This document shows positions 1 to 8,687 of a DNA stretch of 64,000 nt, one piece after another. The translations under genes and the position numbers were made by a program. The notes beneath the pieces are model-generated. The model was not told where the DNA came from, ran no database searches, and saw only the letters and a list, made by a program, of their open reading frames with translations. Source of the DNA: Mycobacterium sp. Root135 (GTDB lineage Bacteria; Actinomycetota; Actinomycetes; Mycobacteriales; Mycobacteriaceae); NCBI RefSeq assembly GCF_001426545.1, contig NZ_LMEZ01000006.1, positions 478,220-542,219 of the forward strand, in the 5' to 3' direction. Position 1 is the first letter of the stretch. Each line of letters begins with the position of its first letter.

Positions 1-316
1 TGAAGTACAGGTCGGCGTCGGGATTGAGCGCGGCGAGGTCGCGCAGCGTGTCGGTCGTATAGGTGGCACCACCGCGGTCGATGTCGACCCGACTGACCGA
101 GAACCGCGGGTTGGCAGCGGTGGCGATGACCGTCATCAGGTAGCGGTCCTCGGCGGCGGTGACGGTGCGGTCCCGCTTCTGCCAGGGCTGACCGGTGGGG
201 ACGAAGACGACTTCGTCGAGGTCGAAGAGGTCAGCCACCTCGCTTGCCGCGACGAGGTGACCGTGATGGATGGGATCGAACGTCCCGCCCATCACCCCCA
301 GCCTGCGTCGAGTCAC
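1..316 (-). CDS. nadD: nicotinate-nucleotide adenylyltransferase NadD (N-terminal part, runs off the window)
   Basis: NadD transfers AMP from ATP to nicotinate mononucleotide, making deamido-NAD in the cytosolic NAD pathway. About 105 N-terminal residues are present out of a usual 190-215. The nucleotidyltransferase motif GGTFDPIHHGHL lies at residues 10-21, followed by the family-typical DEVVFVPTGQPWQK. The C-terminal ISSTxxR motif would lie outside. I chose the GTG start at 316 because it gives MTRRRLGVMGG, close to the M. tuberculosis N-terminus as I remember it; an ATG eight codons later would sit directly before GGTFDP. NadE, which completes NAD synthesis, is encoded 5.4 kb away on the same strand. 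Confidence 0.95.
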   Translation of the reverse strand, partial: MTRRRLGVMGGTFDPIHHGHLVAASEVADLFDLDEVVFVPTGQPWQKRDRTVTAAEDRYLMTVIATAANPRFSVSRVDIDRGGATYTTDTLRDLAALNPDADLYF

Positions 317-358
317 GAATAGGCAGCTTACGGGAGCGATCGGCGACGCCATCCTTCG

Positions 359-422
359 CGCCGAACGTGGACTTGTGCCACGCCGCCGGACCGAACACCG
401 TGGCAGAAGTCCACGTTCGGCG
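359..422. repeat. long hairpin element, copy 1 (24-nt arms)
   Basis: Arms at 359-382 and 399-422 are inverted copies matching at 23 of 24 positions around a 16-nt loop. The left arm contains GTGGACTTGTGCCACGCC, identical to bases 10661-10678 in the element downstream of proB. The element starts just after the stop codon of the VWA gene on the minus strand, so it could act as a 3'-end or terminator structure. No T-run follows the stem. Confidence 0.75.
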
Positions 423-427
423 GGGAG

Positions 428-1873
428 TTAGACGGGAAGCAGCTGATCGATCACCGCGGCGAGCTGCTTGGCCGACCGGCACTCGTGCATCGGGATGACG
501 CCGTCATACCGCGGCACCGCGGAATCGCCGCTGCCCCACAGGTGCTTGGGCTCGGGGTTGAGCCAGTGGGCGTGCCGGCTCGCGGCCACCATGTGGGACA
601 GCAGGGCAACTTCCGGGTTGCGGTAGTTGTTGCGGCCGTCCCCGAGAACCAGCAGCGAGCTCCGCGGGGACAACACGCTCGGGTACTTGTCGAGGAACGA
701 CACGAACGCGTGCCCGTAGTCGGAGTGACCGTCGCGGGTGTACACCCCGGCCTCCCTGGTGATGCGCTGAACGGCGACGGCCAGGTCGGAGTCGGGACCG
801 AACATCTCGGTGACCTCGTCGGTGGTGTCGATGAAGGCGAATACCCGGACCCGGGAGAACTGCTGACGCAGCGCGTTGACCAGGAGCAGCGTGAAGTGGC
901 TGAAGCCGGCCACCGAGCCGGAGACGTCGCACAGCACGACGAGTTCCGGCCGGGCCGGGCGCGGCTTCTTCAGCACGACCTCGATCGGAACGCCACCGGT
1001 GGACATCGACTTGCGCAGCGTCTTGCGCAGGTCGATCTGTCCGGCCCTCGACCGTCGGCGGCGGGCGGCCAGCCGAGAGGCCAGCGTCCTCGCCAGCGGC
1101 GAGACCACGCGGCGCATCTCGCGAAGTTGCTCACCGGAGGCCCTGAGGAACTCCACGTTCTCGGCGAGTTGCGGAATGCCGTAGGTCTGGACGTGTTTGC
1201 GCCCCAACTGCTCGGCGGTGCGGCGCTTGGTCTCGGCCTCGACCATGTGTCGCAGCTGGGCGATGCGCTTGGCAGCCATCGCCTTCGCGATCTGCTCCTG
1301 GGTCGGGGTTGGCTCGTCGCCGTAGGGGGCCAACAGCCCGGCGAGGAGCTTGCCCTCGAGCTCGTCGAGAGCCATCGCCTTGAGCGCCTGATAGGACGAG
1401 TACGACGGCCCTCGACTTGAGGCGTACTTGCCGAACGCCTCGACGATTTGGGCAACCATCGCAGCCAGCCTGTCGTCGACCGTGGCCATGTCCTCGTTGC
1501 CCGCCAGCATCTCGACCAGCGCGGCCCGCAAGGCCTCGGCGTCCCTCGGCGCCGCCTCCCGTGGTTCGGACTCGTCGTCGGCTTCGTCGTCGACGACGGT
1601 GCGGGCACCGAGCGCGGCGGGGAACCACAGGTCGAACATCGCGTCGTAGGTGCTGCGGTGGTCCGGGCGTCGAAGCACCGCGCAGGCCAGTCCTTCGCGC
1701 AGCACGTCGCGGTCACCGAGACCGAGCACCGTCATCACCTGGCCCGCGTCCACCGTCTCCGACGGTCCGACCGCGATGCCGACGCCGCGCAGCGCTTCGA
1801 CGAACTCCACCAGGTGTCCTGGGAAGCCGTGCGGCGCAAGGGGTTGCGGCGGGCTGGTGCGACGGACGGCCAT
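428..1873 (-). CDS. VWA-domain (CoxE-like) protein
   Basis: A 481-residue protein whose C-terminal third is a von Willebrand factor A domain with the metal-ion-dependent adhesion motif DVSGS at about residues 315-319 after the strand ELVVLC. The N-terminal half is helical and charged, with an acidic patch (DDEADDESE) near residue 95. This is the CoxE / MoxR-associated VWA architecture, which usually partners an adjacent MoxR AAA+ ATPase in metal-centre or complex maturation. Its ATG overlaps the TGA of the upstream MoxR gene by one base (TGATG), so the two are translationally coupled. The exact client is unknown. Much longer open frames continue upstream only because GC content is high. Confidence 0.9.
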   Translation of the reverse strand: MAVRRTSPPQPLAPHGFPGHLVEFVEALRGVGIAVGPSETVDAGQVMTVLGLGDRDVLREGLACAVLRRPDHRSTYDAMFDLWFPAALGARTVVDDEADDESEPREAAPRDAEALRAALVEMLAGNEDMATVDDRLAAMVAQIVEAFGKYASSRGPSYSSYQALKAMALDELEGKLLAGLLAPYGDEPTPTQEQIAKAMAAKRIAQLRHMVEAETKRRTAEQLGRKHVQTYGIPQLAENVEFLRASGEQLREMRRVVSPLARTLASRLAARRRRSRAGQIDLRKTLRKSMSTGGVPIEVVLKKPRPARPELVVLCDVSGSVAGFSHFTLLLVNALRQQFSRVRVFAFIDTTDEVTEMFGPDSDLAVAVQRITREAGVYTRDGHSDYGHAFVSFLDKYPSVLSPRSSLLVLGDGRNNYRNPEVALLSHMVAASRHAHWLNPEPKHLWGSGDSAVPRYDGVIPMHECRSAKQLAAVIDQLLPV

Positions 1874-2751
1874 CAGTTGAGCCTGAGCTCCCCGCTGGCC
1901 TTCACCTGGTCGGACTGGTGTTTGAGCACCACCCCGAGGGTGGCGGCGATCATCTCGTCGTCGATCGTGTCCATGCCGAGGGCCAGAACAGTCCGGCCCC
2001 AGTCGATGGTCTCCGCGACCGACGGCACCTTCTTGAGCTGCATGTCGCGCAGCACGCCGATGATGCGGACCAGCTCCTCGGCGATCTTCTCGGGAAGCTC
2101 GGGCACCCGCGACAACAGGATTCGCCGCTCCAGGTCGGGCGAGGGAAAGTCGATGTGCAGGAACAGGCATCGACGCTTGAGCGCCTCGGACAGTTCCCGG
2201 GTGGCGTTGGAGGTCAGCAGGACGAACGGCTTGCGAGTGGCAGTGATGGTGCCCAATTCCGGCACGGTGACCGCAAAGTCGGACAGCACTTCGAGCAGTA
2301 GACCCTCGATCTCGATGTCGGCCTTGTCGGTCTCGTCGATCAGCAGCACCGTCGGGTCGGTGCGGCGGATTGCGGTCAGCAGGGGCCGCGACAGCAGGAA
2401 CTCCTCGCTGAAGACGTCCATCTTGGTCTGGTCCCAGTCGCCGGCAGTCGAGCCCGAGCCCGCCTGGATGCGCAGGATCTGCTTGGCGTGGTTCCACTCG
2501 TAGAGCGCGCGTGCCTCGTCGACGCCTTCGTAGCACTGCAGCCGCACCAGCCCGGACCCGGTGCACTCGGCGACGGCCTTGGCGAGCTCGGTCTTGCCGA
2601 CGCCTGCCGGGCCCTCGACGAGCAGCGGCTTGCCGAGCCGGTCGGCGAGGAAGACCGCCGTCGCCGTGGCGGTGTCGGGCAGGTAGCCGGTTTCGGCGAG
2701 CCGGTTGGCGACGTCGTCGATGTCGGCGAACAGCGGGGCGGTGACACTCAC
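1873..2751 (-). CDS. MoxR-family AAA+ ATPase
   Basis: A 292-residue AAA+ ATPase of the MoxR group. Walker A is GPAGVGKTE at about residues 47-55, Walker B is VLLIDE near residue 130, and a sensor-like TSNATRELSEAL follows. These proteins act as chaperone-like ATPases with a VWA partner, here the next gene downstream. The GTG start at 2751 is preceded by AGGAG at a 10-nt spacing and gives MSVTAPLFADIDDVANRL; longer readings enter proA. The gene follows proA by 17 bases, so proA, moxR and the VWA gene probably share a transcript. Confidence 0.92.
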   Translation of the reverse strand: MSVTAPLFADIDDVANRLAETGYLPDTATATAVFLADRLGKPLLVEGPAGVGKTELAKAVAECTGSGLVRLQCYEGVDEARALYEWNHAKQILRIQAGSGSTAGDWDQTKMDVFSEEFLLSRPLLTAIRRTDPTVLLIDETDKADIEIEGLLLEVLSDFAVTVPELGTITATRKPFVLLTSNATRELSEALKRRCLFLHIDFPSPDLERRILLSRVPELPEKIAEELVRIIGVLRDMQLKKVPSVAETIDWGRTVLALGMDTIDDEMIAATLGVVLKHQSDQVKASGELRLN

Positions 2752-2768
2752 GTGGTGGTTACTCCTAG

Positions 2769-4022
2769 CTAGGAAGGACGGGTGTGGCCGTCGGGTGAGC
2801 CCCACACGATCCACTTGGTCGAGGTCAGCTCCGTCAGCCCCATCGGGCCTCTGGCGTGCAACTTCTGGGTGGAGATGCCGATTTCGGCGCCGAACCCGAA
2901 CTGCTCGCCGTCGGTGAAGGCCGTCGATGCGTTGACCATCACCGCGGCGGCGTCCACCCGTTCGGTGAAGCGTTGCGCCGCAGCCAGATTCGTGGTCACG
3001 ATGGCCTCGGTGTGTCCCGTGCCGTACTCGTTGACGTGGTCGACCGCGGCGTCGACTCCGTCCACGACGGCGACCGCGATGTCCATCGAGAGGAATTCGG
3101 CGCGCAGTTCCTCCTCGGTCGGATCGAGGTGGACCGTGACGCCGGCGCCTTCGAGGGCGCTCACCAGCCTCGGCAGCGCAATGTCCGCGATCGCGGAGTC
3201 GACCAGCAGGGTCTCCGCGGCGTTGCAGACGCTGGTGCGACGAGTCTTGGAGTTCAACACGATTCGCTCGGCGACGTCGAGATCGGCGGCCTCGTGCACG
3301 AAGACGTGGCAATTGCCGACACCCGTCTCGATGGTCGGCACGGTCGCATCGCGGACCACGGCGTCGATGAGCCCGGCTCCCCCACGCGGGATGACGACGT
3401 CGACCAGTCCGCGGGCTTGGATCAGGTGCGTGACACTGGCGCGGTCGGCACTGGGCAGCAGTTGCACGGCATCCTCGGGCAACCCCTCGCCAAGCAGGGC
3501 CATCCGCAGCGCGGAGACCAGTGCCGCGTTGGACTGCGCCGCCGACGAGCTGCCGCGCAGCAGCGCCGCGTTGCCCGACTTCAGCGTGAGTCCGAATGCG
3601 TCGACCGTGACGTTCGGCCGGCCTTCGTAGACCATGCCGACGACTCCGAGCGGCACGCGTTGCTGACGGATCTGCAGACCGTTGGCCAGGGTGCTGCCGC
3701 GGAGCACCTCACCGACCGGGTCGGGCAGGCCTGCGACCTGTCGAAGACCGGACGCGATGCCCTCGACGCGCTGGGGGCTCAGCGCCAAGCGGTCCAGCAT
3801 CGACTCGGGAGTGCCTGCGGCCCTTGCGGTGTCGAGGTCGGCGGCGTTCGCGGCCAGCACCTCGTGCACCCGTGCCAACACCGAGTCGGCCGCGGCGTGC
3901 AGCGCCCGGTTCTTGGTCTCCGTGTTCAACGTCGCAAGGGCGCGCGCGGCGACGCGCGCCCGCCGGGCGGCGTCGTGAATCTCGTCGCGCAGATTCGTGG
4001 TTGGAGGAGCCTCAACGCTCAT
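2769..4022 (-). CDS. proA: gamma-glutamyl phosphate reductase ProA
   Basis: NADPH-dependent reduction of gamma-glutamyl phosphate to glutamate-5-semialdehyde, the second step of proline synthesis. At 417 residues it has full family length. The catalytic cysteine is in RTSVCNAAETLLV at about residue 266, and GMVYEGRPNVTVDAFGL and the C-terminal FGFGAEIGISTQKLHARGP are typical of the aldehyde-dehydrogenase-like fold. ProB, its partner kinase, is 6.7 kb away next to obg. The ATG at 4022 gives a normal N-terminus. A ribokinase starts divergently 57 bases away. Confidence 0.97.
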   Translation of the reverse strand: MSVEAPPTTNLRDEIHDAARRARVAARALATLNTETKNRALHAAADSVLARVHEVLAANAADLDTARAAGTPESMLDRLALSPQRVEGIASGLRQVAGLPDPVGEVLRGSTLANGLQIRQQRVPLGVVGMVYEGRPNVTVDAFGLTLKSGNAALLRGSSSAAQSNAALVSALRMALLGEGLPEDAVQLLPSADRASVTHLIQARGLVDVVIPRGGAGLIDAVVRDATVPTIETGVGNCHVFVHEAADLDVAERIVLNSKTRRTSVCNAAETLLVDSAIADIALPRLVSALEGAGVTVHLDPTEEELRAEFLSMDIAVAVVDGVDAAVDHVNEYGTGHTEAIVTTNLAAAQRFTERVDAAAVMVNASTAFTDGEQFGFGAEIGISTQKLHARGPMGLTELTSTKWIVWGSPDGHTRPS

Positions 4023-4079
4023 TAGTGCAGCTTATCGAGGTATGCCAGGAATGGCCCCTTCGGGGTTACGGTAGGCGGC

Positions 4080-4934
4080 GTGGCGAGAGTATGCGTGGTC
4101 GGCAGCGTCAATCTCGACCAGTCCTTCACCGTGGCTGCCCTCCCCCAGCCGGGCGAGACCGTGCTGGCGTCGTCGCTGTCGGCGGCCCCCGGCGGCAAGG
4201 GCGGCAACCAGGCGGTGGCGGCGGCCCGGGCGGGTGCCACCGTCCAACTCGTCGCCGCCCTCGGTGACGACGCCGCCGCGGCGCACCTGCGCGCCCATTT
4301 GCTCGGCAACCACGTCGGCCTTGACGGCACGGCGACCGTGCCAGGCCCGAGCGGGGCCGCGGCCATCGTCGTGGACGTCGGCGCCGAGAACACCATCGTC
4401 GTGGCGCCCGGCGCCAACGCCCACCTGTCGATGGCCAACGCCCGCGCCAGGGAGGCGGTCGCCGCCGCCGAAATCGTGCTGATGCAGTTGGAGATTCCCC
4501 TCGACGTGGCGATTGCCGCCGCCAGGGTGGGACGCGAGGCGGGCGCCCTGGTGGTCGTAAACGCGTCTCCTGCGGGAGCGGACCCCACCGATCTCGCCGC
4601 ACTGTCCGAAGTGGTCGACGTCGTCGTCGTCAACGAGGTCGAGGCCGACGAGTGGCATTGGCCGGTGGCGCATCTCGTCGTCACCCGTGGTGCGGCAGGT
4701 GCGACCTACCGGGGCGGCGACGTGGAGTTCGCCGTACCGGCACACCCGGTCGAACCGGTCGACACCAGCGGGGCCGGTGACGTCTTCGCCGGAGTCCTTG
4801 CAGCCGAATGGCATCGTGGCCCCGAGGTGGCCATCCGCCGAGCGTGCGCGGCCGGAGCCTTGGCGACCCTGACGCCGGGCGCCGGCGATTGCGCACCGTC
4901 CGCCGAAGCCGTCGACGACGTGCTCGCGGGGTGA
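4080..4934 (+). CDS. rbsK: ribokinase-like PfkB family sugar kinase
   Basis: A 284-residue PfkB-family kinase that probably phosphorylates ribose or a related sugar with ATP. The ribokinase substrate motifs are near the N-terminus (GSVNLDQSF, GGKGGNQAVAAARAG at about residues 38-52), and the C-terminal DTSGAGDVFAGVLAAEW holds the catalytic Asp. It is slightly shorter than typical ribokinases of about 300 residues. The GTG start gives MARVCVVGSVNLD. It diverges from proA and converges on a GntR regulator with a one-base gap. The M. tuberculosis counterpart in this position is annotated as ribokinase; the true substrate is inferred. Confidence 0.87.
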   Translation: MARVCVVGSVNLDQSFTVAALPQPGETVLASSLSAAPGGKGGNQAVAAARAGATVQLVAALGDDAAAAHLRAHLLGNHVGLDGTATVPGPSGAAAIVVDVGAENTIVVAPGANAHLSMANARAREAVAAAEIVLMQLEIPLDVAIAAARVGREAGALVVVNASPAGADPTDLAALSEVVDVVVVNEVEADEWHWPVAHLVVTRGAAGATYRGGDVEFAVPAHPVEPVDTSGAGDVFAGVLAAEWHRGPEVAIRRACAAGALATLTPGAGDCAPSAEAVDDVLAG

Positions 4935-4935
4935 C

Positions 4936-5727
4936 TCAGCCCGTCGGCCCGAGCACGTCGTGGGCGACGAACATCGTGACACCGGCATCGGTGTGCATGG
5001 CTGCCTGATTCACCACGACCCGACTTCTGCTGGGCGACATGGTGTTCGACAGGATGTGATGCGGTAGGTCGCCGACGAACGCAACGCGGTTCGTCCGAAT
5101 CAAGGGCGATCCGATGGCGGTGTCGAGCAACGACGCGGTTCGGGGGCAGGCGATTTCGGCGGTCATCTCGTGCTCCAGGCGCTGCAACATCACACCGGCG
5201 TCGGCGATGAGCCGGTGCAGCGGCGCCCGCGCCAACGACGACTCGGTGACCACGTCGCCAAGTGTCTTGGGAAGCCACGCCTCGGTGACGATCAGCGGCT
5301 CACCCGTCGTGCGTTCGCGTCGAACGCGCAGCACGTACAGGGCGTGGTCGTAGGAATACAAGCGCGCCACCACCGCGGGCGGCACGGCACGGATGCCGCA
5401 CTCGATCACGTCGACTTCGGTCTCCGATTCGACCTCGCGCTCGTTGTCGAGGTGCGGATGGTCCGGGGGCGTGCGCTGTGTGACGAACGAACCGACGCCG
5501 TGGCGCCGGTCGACCAACCCCGCGTCAGAGAGGTCGGCCAGCGCGCGTCGCACGGTGATTCGGGAGACGCCGAAGAGGTCGCACAGGGACTGCTCGGTCG
5601 GCAGGGCCTCGCCCGAAGCCAGTGCTCCGCGGCCGATCTGGTCGTGAAGCACCAGGTAGAGCTGCCGGTGAAGCGGCACACCCGCGTCCGCACTGACCCG
5701 CGCGGCACCGTTGCTGGGTTCCTCCAC
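4936..5727 (-). CDS. GntR-family (HutC subfamily) transcriptional regulator with UTRA domain
   Basis: A 263-residue regulator. The winged helix-turn-helix spans about residues 15-85 (PLHRQLYLVLHDQI, LCDLFGVSRITVRRALADLSDAGLV, GVGSFV), followed by a UTRA ligand-binding domain at about 105-255. HutC-type regulators bind small effectors such as sugars or amino acids and usually control neighbouring transport or catabolic genes. It ends one base from the ribokinase stop and lies 27 bases downstream of nadE, so its target is not evident from context. Confidence 0.9.
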   Translation of the reverse strand: MEEPSNGAARVSADAGVPLHRQLYLVLHDQIGRGALASGEALPTEQSLCDLFGVSRITVRRALADLSDAGLVDRRHGVGSFVTQRTPPDHPHLDNEREVESETEVDVIECGIRAVPPAVVARLYSYDHALYVLRVRRERTTGEPLIVTEAWLPKTLGDVVTESSLARAPLHRLIADAGVMLQRLEHEMTAEIACPRTASLLDTAIGSPLIRTNRVAFVGDLPHHILSNTMSPSRSRVVVNQAAMHTDAGVTMFVAHDVLGPTG

Positions 5728-5754
5728 AGCGGAGAGCTTTTCACACCCCCGGTG

Positions 5755-7797
5755 TCAGGCCTCCGGCACCTCGCGCTCGATCTCCTCGAGCCAGATCCGA
5801 GCCGACATGTCGGATGGCGCGCGCCAGTCACCGCGCGGCGACAGCGCCCCACCCGAGGACACCTTGGGCCCGTTGGGCAGCGCCGAGCGCTTGAACTGAC
5901 TGAACGAGTAGTAGCGCTGGACGAACACCTGCAGCCAGCGCCGAATCTCGGTCAACGAGTACTCGGGCCGCTTGTCCATGGGGTGACCGGTCGGCCACCG
6001 GCCCGCTTCGGCGTCGTGCCAGGCATGCCAGGCCAGGAAGGCGACCTTCGACGGACTGAACCCGTATCGCAGCACCTGGAACAACGAAAAGTCCTGCAGG
6101 ACATAGGGTCCCACCTTGGCTTCGCTGCTCTGAATCTCCTCGTCCTCACCGACGGGCACCAACTCGGGGGTGATCTCGGTCTCGACGACGGACTGCAGCA
6201 CCGCGTTGACGTCGTCGGCGAACTGCTCCGAGGAGATGACCCACCGAATCAAGTGCTGAATCAACGTCTTCGGCACCCCGCCGTTGACGTTGTAGTGCGA
6301 CATCTGATCCCCGACGCCATAAGTGGACCACCCGAGCGCGAGCTCGGACAGGTCACCGGTGCCAAGCACGATCCCGCCGCGCTGGTTGGCCAATCGGAAC
6401 AGATAGTCGGTGCGCAGCCCGGCCTGAACGTTCTCGAACGTGACGTCGTAGACCTTCTCGCCGCGGGAGAACGGGTGGTCCATCTCGGTCAACATTCGCG
6501 TCGCGGTGTCGCGAATGTCGATCTCCGCGAACGTGACTCCGAGGGCCGCGCACAGCGCGATGGCGTTGCCCTTGGTGCGCTCGCCGGTGGCGAAGCCGGG
6601 CATGGTGAACGCCAGGATGTCGCTGCGCGGCCTTTGCTCCCTGTCCATGGCGCGGGCCGCCACGATCAGCGCGTGAGTCGAATCGAGGCCGCCGGAGACA
6701 CCGATGACGATCTTGGGGTAGTTCAGCGCCCGCATGCGTTGCTCCAGACCGGACACCTGGATGCTGTAGGCCTCGTAGCAGTCCTGTTGCAGGCGTTCGG
6801 GATCCGACGGCACGAACGGGAACCGCTCGACCGCGCGCCGCAGTCCGATGTCGCCTGATGGTGGGTCGAGGACGAACTCGACGTGCCGGAACGCGTCGAC
6901 CCGGTCGGCGTGGTGGCGCCGGTTGTCGTCGAAGGTTCCCATGCGCAGGCGTTCGGCCCGCAGCAGTCCGGTGTCCACGTCGGCGACCGACCTGCGTTCA
7001 CCCTTGGGGAACCGCTCGGTCTCGGCGAGCAGCACGCCGTTCTCGTAGATCATCGTCTGGCCGTCCCAGGCCAGGTCGGTCGTCGACTCACCCTCACCGG
7101 CCGCCGCGTAGACGTAGGCGGCCAGACACCGCGAGGATGCCGACTGCGCCATCAACTTTCGGTCGTCGGCGCGGCCGATGGTGATGGGGCTGCCCGACAG
7201 GTTGGCGAGCACGGTGGCGCCCGCCAGCGCCGCCACGGCACTGGGCGGCACCGGAACCCACATGTCCTCGCAGATCTCGACGTGCAGCACGAAACTCGGC
7301 AGGTCGGTCGCCGTGAAGAGGAGGTCCGGCCCGAACGGCACCTCGGTGCCGCCGAGGCGGATGACGCCGCCCTGGTCGTCGCCGGGCGCGATCTGTCGGC
7401 GTTCGTAGAACTCGCGGTAGGTCGGCAGATAGGACTTCGGTACGACGCCGAGCACCGCCCCCCGGTGAACCACGACCGCGGTGTTGTAGATCCGGTTGCG
7501 GTGGCGCAGGGGTGCGCCGACCACCAGCACGGGCAGCAGGTCCGCCGACGCCACCACGAGCTCGTCGACTGCGGCCTCGACGGCGTCGAGCAGCGTGTCC
7601 TGCAGCAGGATGTCCTCGATCGAGTACCCCGACAGCGTCAGTTCGGGGAAGACGGCCAGGCCGACGCCCTCGTCGTGGCATTCGCGGGCCAGCCGCAGCA
7701 CCGATTCCACGTTGGCCGACGGGTCGGCCAACGTCGTGTGATGGGTGCAGGCGGCGACGCGCACGTAGTCATGCCGGTAGGCGGAGTAGAAGTCCAC
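5755..7797 (-). CDS. nadE: glutamine-dependent NAD+ synthetase NadE
   Basis: Converts deamido-NAD to NAD using ATP and ammonia released from glutamine. The 680-residue two-domain form has an N-terminal nitrilase-fold glutaminase with the triad Glu52 (FPELTLSGYS), Lys121 (PKSYLPTYREF) and Cys176 (EICEDMW), numbered as I recall for the M. tuberculosis enzyme, and a C-terminal synthetase with the ATP-pyrophosphatase loop SGGLDSTHAL. All key residues are present. The ATG at 7797 gives MDFYSAYRHDYVRV. It diverges from a sirtuin gene across 47 bases. Confidence 0.97.
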   Translation of the reverse strand: MDFYSAYRHDYVRVAACTHHTTLADPSANVESVLRLARECHDEGVGLAVFPELTLSGYSIEDILLQDTLLDAVEAAVDELVVASADLLPVLVVGAPLRHRNRIYNTAVVVHRGAVLGVVPKSYLPTYREFYERRQIAPGDDQGGVIRLGGTEVPFGPDLLFTATDLPSFVLHVEICEDMWVPVPPSAVAALAGATVLANLSGSPITIGRADDRKLMAQSASSRCLAAYVYAAAGEGESTTDLAWDGQTMIYENGVLLAETERFPKGERRSVADVDTGLLRAERLRMGTFDDNRRHHADRVDAFRHVEFVLDPPSGDIGLRRAVERFPFVPSDPERLQQDCYEAYSIQVSGLEQRMRALNYPKIVIGVSGGLDSTHALIVAARAMDREQRPRSDILAFTMPGFATGERTKGNAIALCAALGVTFAEIDIRDTATRMLTEMDHPFSRGEKVYDVTFENVQAGLRTDYLFRLANQRGGIVLGTGDLSELALGWSTYGVGDQMSHYNVNGGVPKTLIQHLIRWVISSEQFADDVNAVLQSVVETEITPELVPVGEDEEIQSSEAKVGPYVLQDFSLFQVLRYGFSPSKVAFLAWHAWHDAEAGRWPTGHPMDKRPEYSLTEIRRWLQVFVQRYYSFSQFKRSALPNGPKVSSGGALSPRGDWRAPSDMSARIWLEEIEREVPEA

Positions 7798-7844
7798 GAC
7801 CCGATCATCCCAGGTACGCCTTTCTCGGCCTACCCTGGACAGAG

Positions 7845-8687
7845 ATGAACGACCCCACCGCCCCCGAACTGGTCAGCCTGCTTGCAGGTCGGCGCCTTGC
7901 AGTCCTGACGGGCGCCGGCCTGTCGACCGACTCGGGCATCCCCGACTACCGCGGCCCGGATTCCCCGCCGAGCAACCCGATGACGATCCGCCAGTTCACC
8001 TCGGACCCCGCGTTCCGGCAGCGCTACTGGGCGCGCAACCACGTCGGATGGCGGCACATGCACGCCACCCTTCCCAACGCCGGGCACCGGGCGCTCGCCG
8101 CGTTGGAGCGCGCCGGCGTCGTCACCAGCGTGATCACCCAGAACGTGGATCTGTTGCACACCGAGGCCGGCAGTGAGGTCGTGGTCAACCTGCACGGCAC
8201 GTACGCCGACGTCGTATGCCTCGGGTGCGGGTCGACGATGACACGCGAGCAGTTGGCCGACGAACTCGAAGCGCTCAACCCCGGCTTCGCCGAACGCGTG
8301 GAACGGGTCGGCGGCATCGCCGTGGCCCCCGACGCCGACGCGATGATCGAGGAGACCTCCTCGTTCCGGTACGTCGACTGTTTACGCTGCGGCGGGATGC
8401 TCAAGCCCGACATCGTCTACTTCGGCGAGAGCGTTCCGAAGGACAGGGTGGCGCAGGCGTATTCGTTGGTCGACGACGCCGACGCCCTGCTCGTCGCCGG
8501 CTCGTCGTTGACGGTGTTCTCGGGCTTGCGCTTCGTCAGGCACGCCGCGGCGGCGGGCAAGCCGGTCGCGATCATCAACCGCGGCACCACCCGCGGTGAC
8601 GAGTTCGCGACGGTGAAGCTCGACGCGGGCTGCTCGGAGCTGCTGGTCCTCCTCGTCGACGAGCTGGCCCCGATCCCCGCTCCCTAG
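7845..8687 (+). CDS. NAD-dependent protein deacylase, Sir2 (SIRT4-like, class II)
   Basis: A 280-residue sirtuin that removes acyl groups from lysine while cleaving NAD to nicotinamide and O-acyl-ADP-ribose. Visible motifs are GAGLSTDSGIPDYRG (residues 23-37), TQNVDLLH (98-105), the catalytic His117 in NLHGTY, and the zinc ligands Cys125/128 and Cys179/182. The roughly 50-residue insert between the zinc pairs and the SGIPDYRG form suggest the class II group. The ATG at 7845 is the only start that removes a non-conserved extension overlapping nadE. Its stop overlaps that of the convergent P450 gene by four bases. Confidence 0.92.
   Translation: MNDPTAPELVSLLAGRRLAVLTGAGLSTDSGIPDYRGPDSPPSNPMTIRQFTSDPAFRQRYWARNHVGWRHMHATLPNAGHRALAALERAGVVTSVITQNVDLLHTEAGSEVVVNLHGTYADVVCLGCGSTMTREQLADELEALNPGFAERVERVGGIAVAPDADAMIEETSSFRYVDCLRCGGMLKPDIVYFGESVPKDRVAQAYSLVDDADALLVAGSSLTVFSGLRFVRHAAAAGKPVAIINRGTTRGDEFATVKLDAGCSELLVLLVDELAPIPAP

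Noticed and set aside
485..1420. 311-codon plus-strand frame opposite the VWA gene
   Set aside because: Mirror frame of a real gene; no domain was recognised.
1874..2566. Long upstream extension of the VWA protein frame
   Set aside because: It overlaps the whole MoxR gene in another frame; high GC makes stop codons rare. The ATG at 1873, coupled to the MoxR stop, is the true start.
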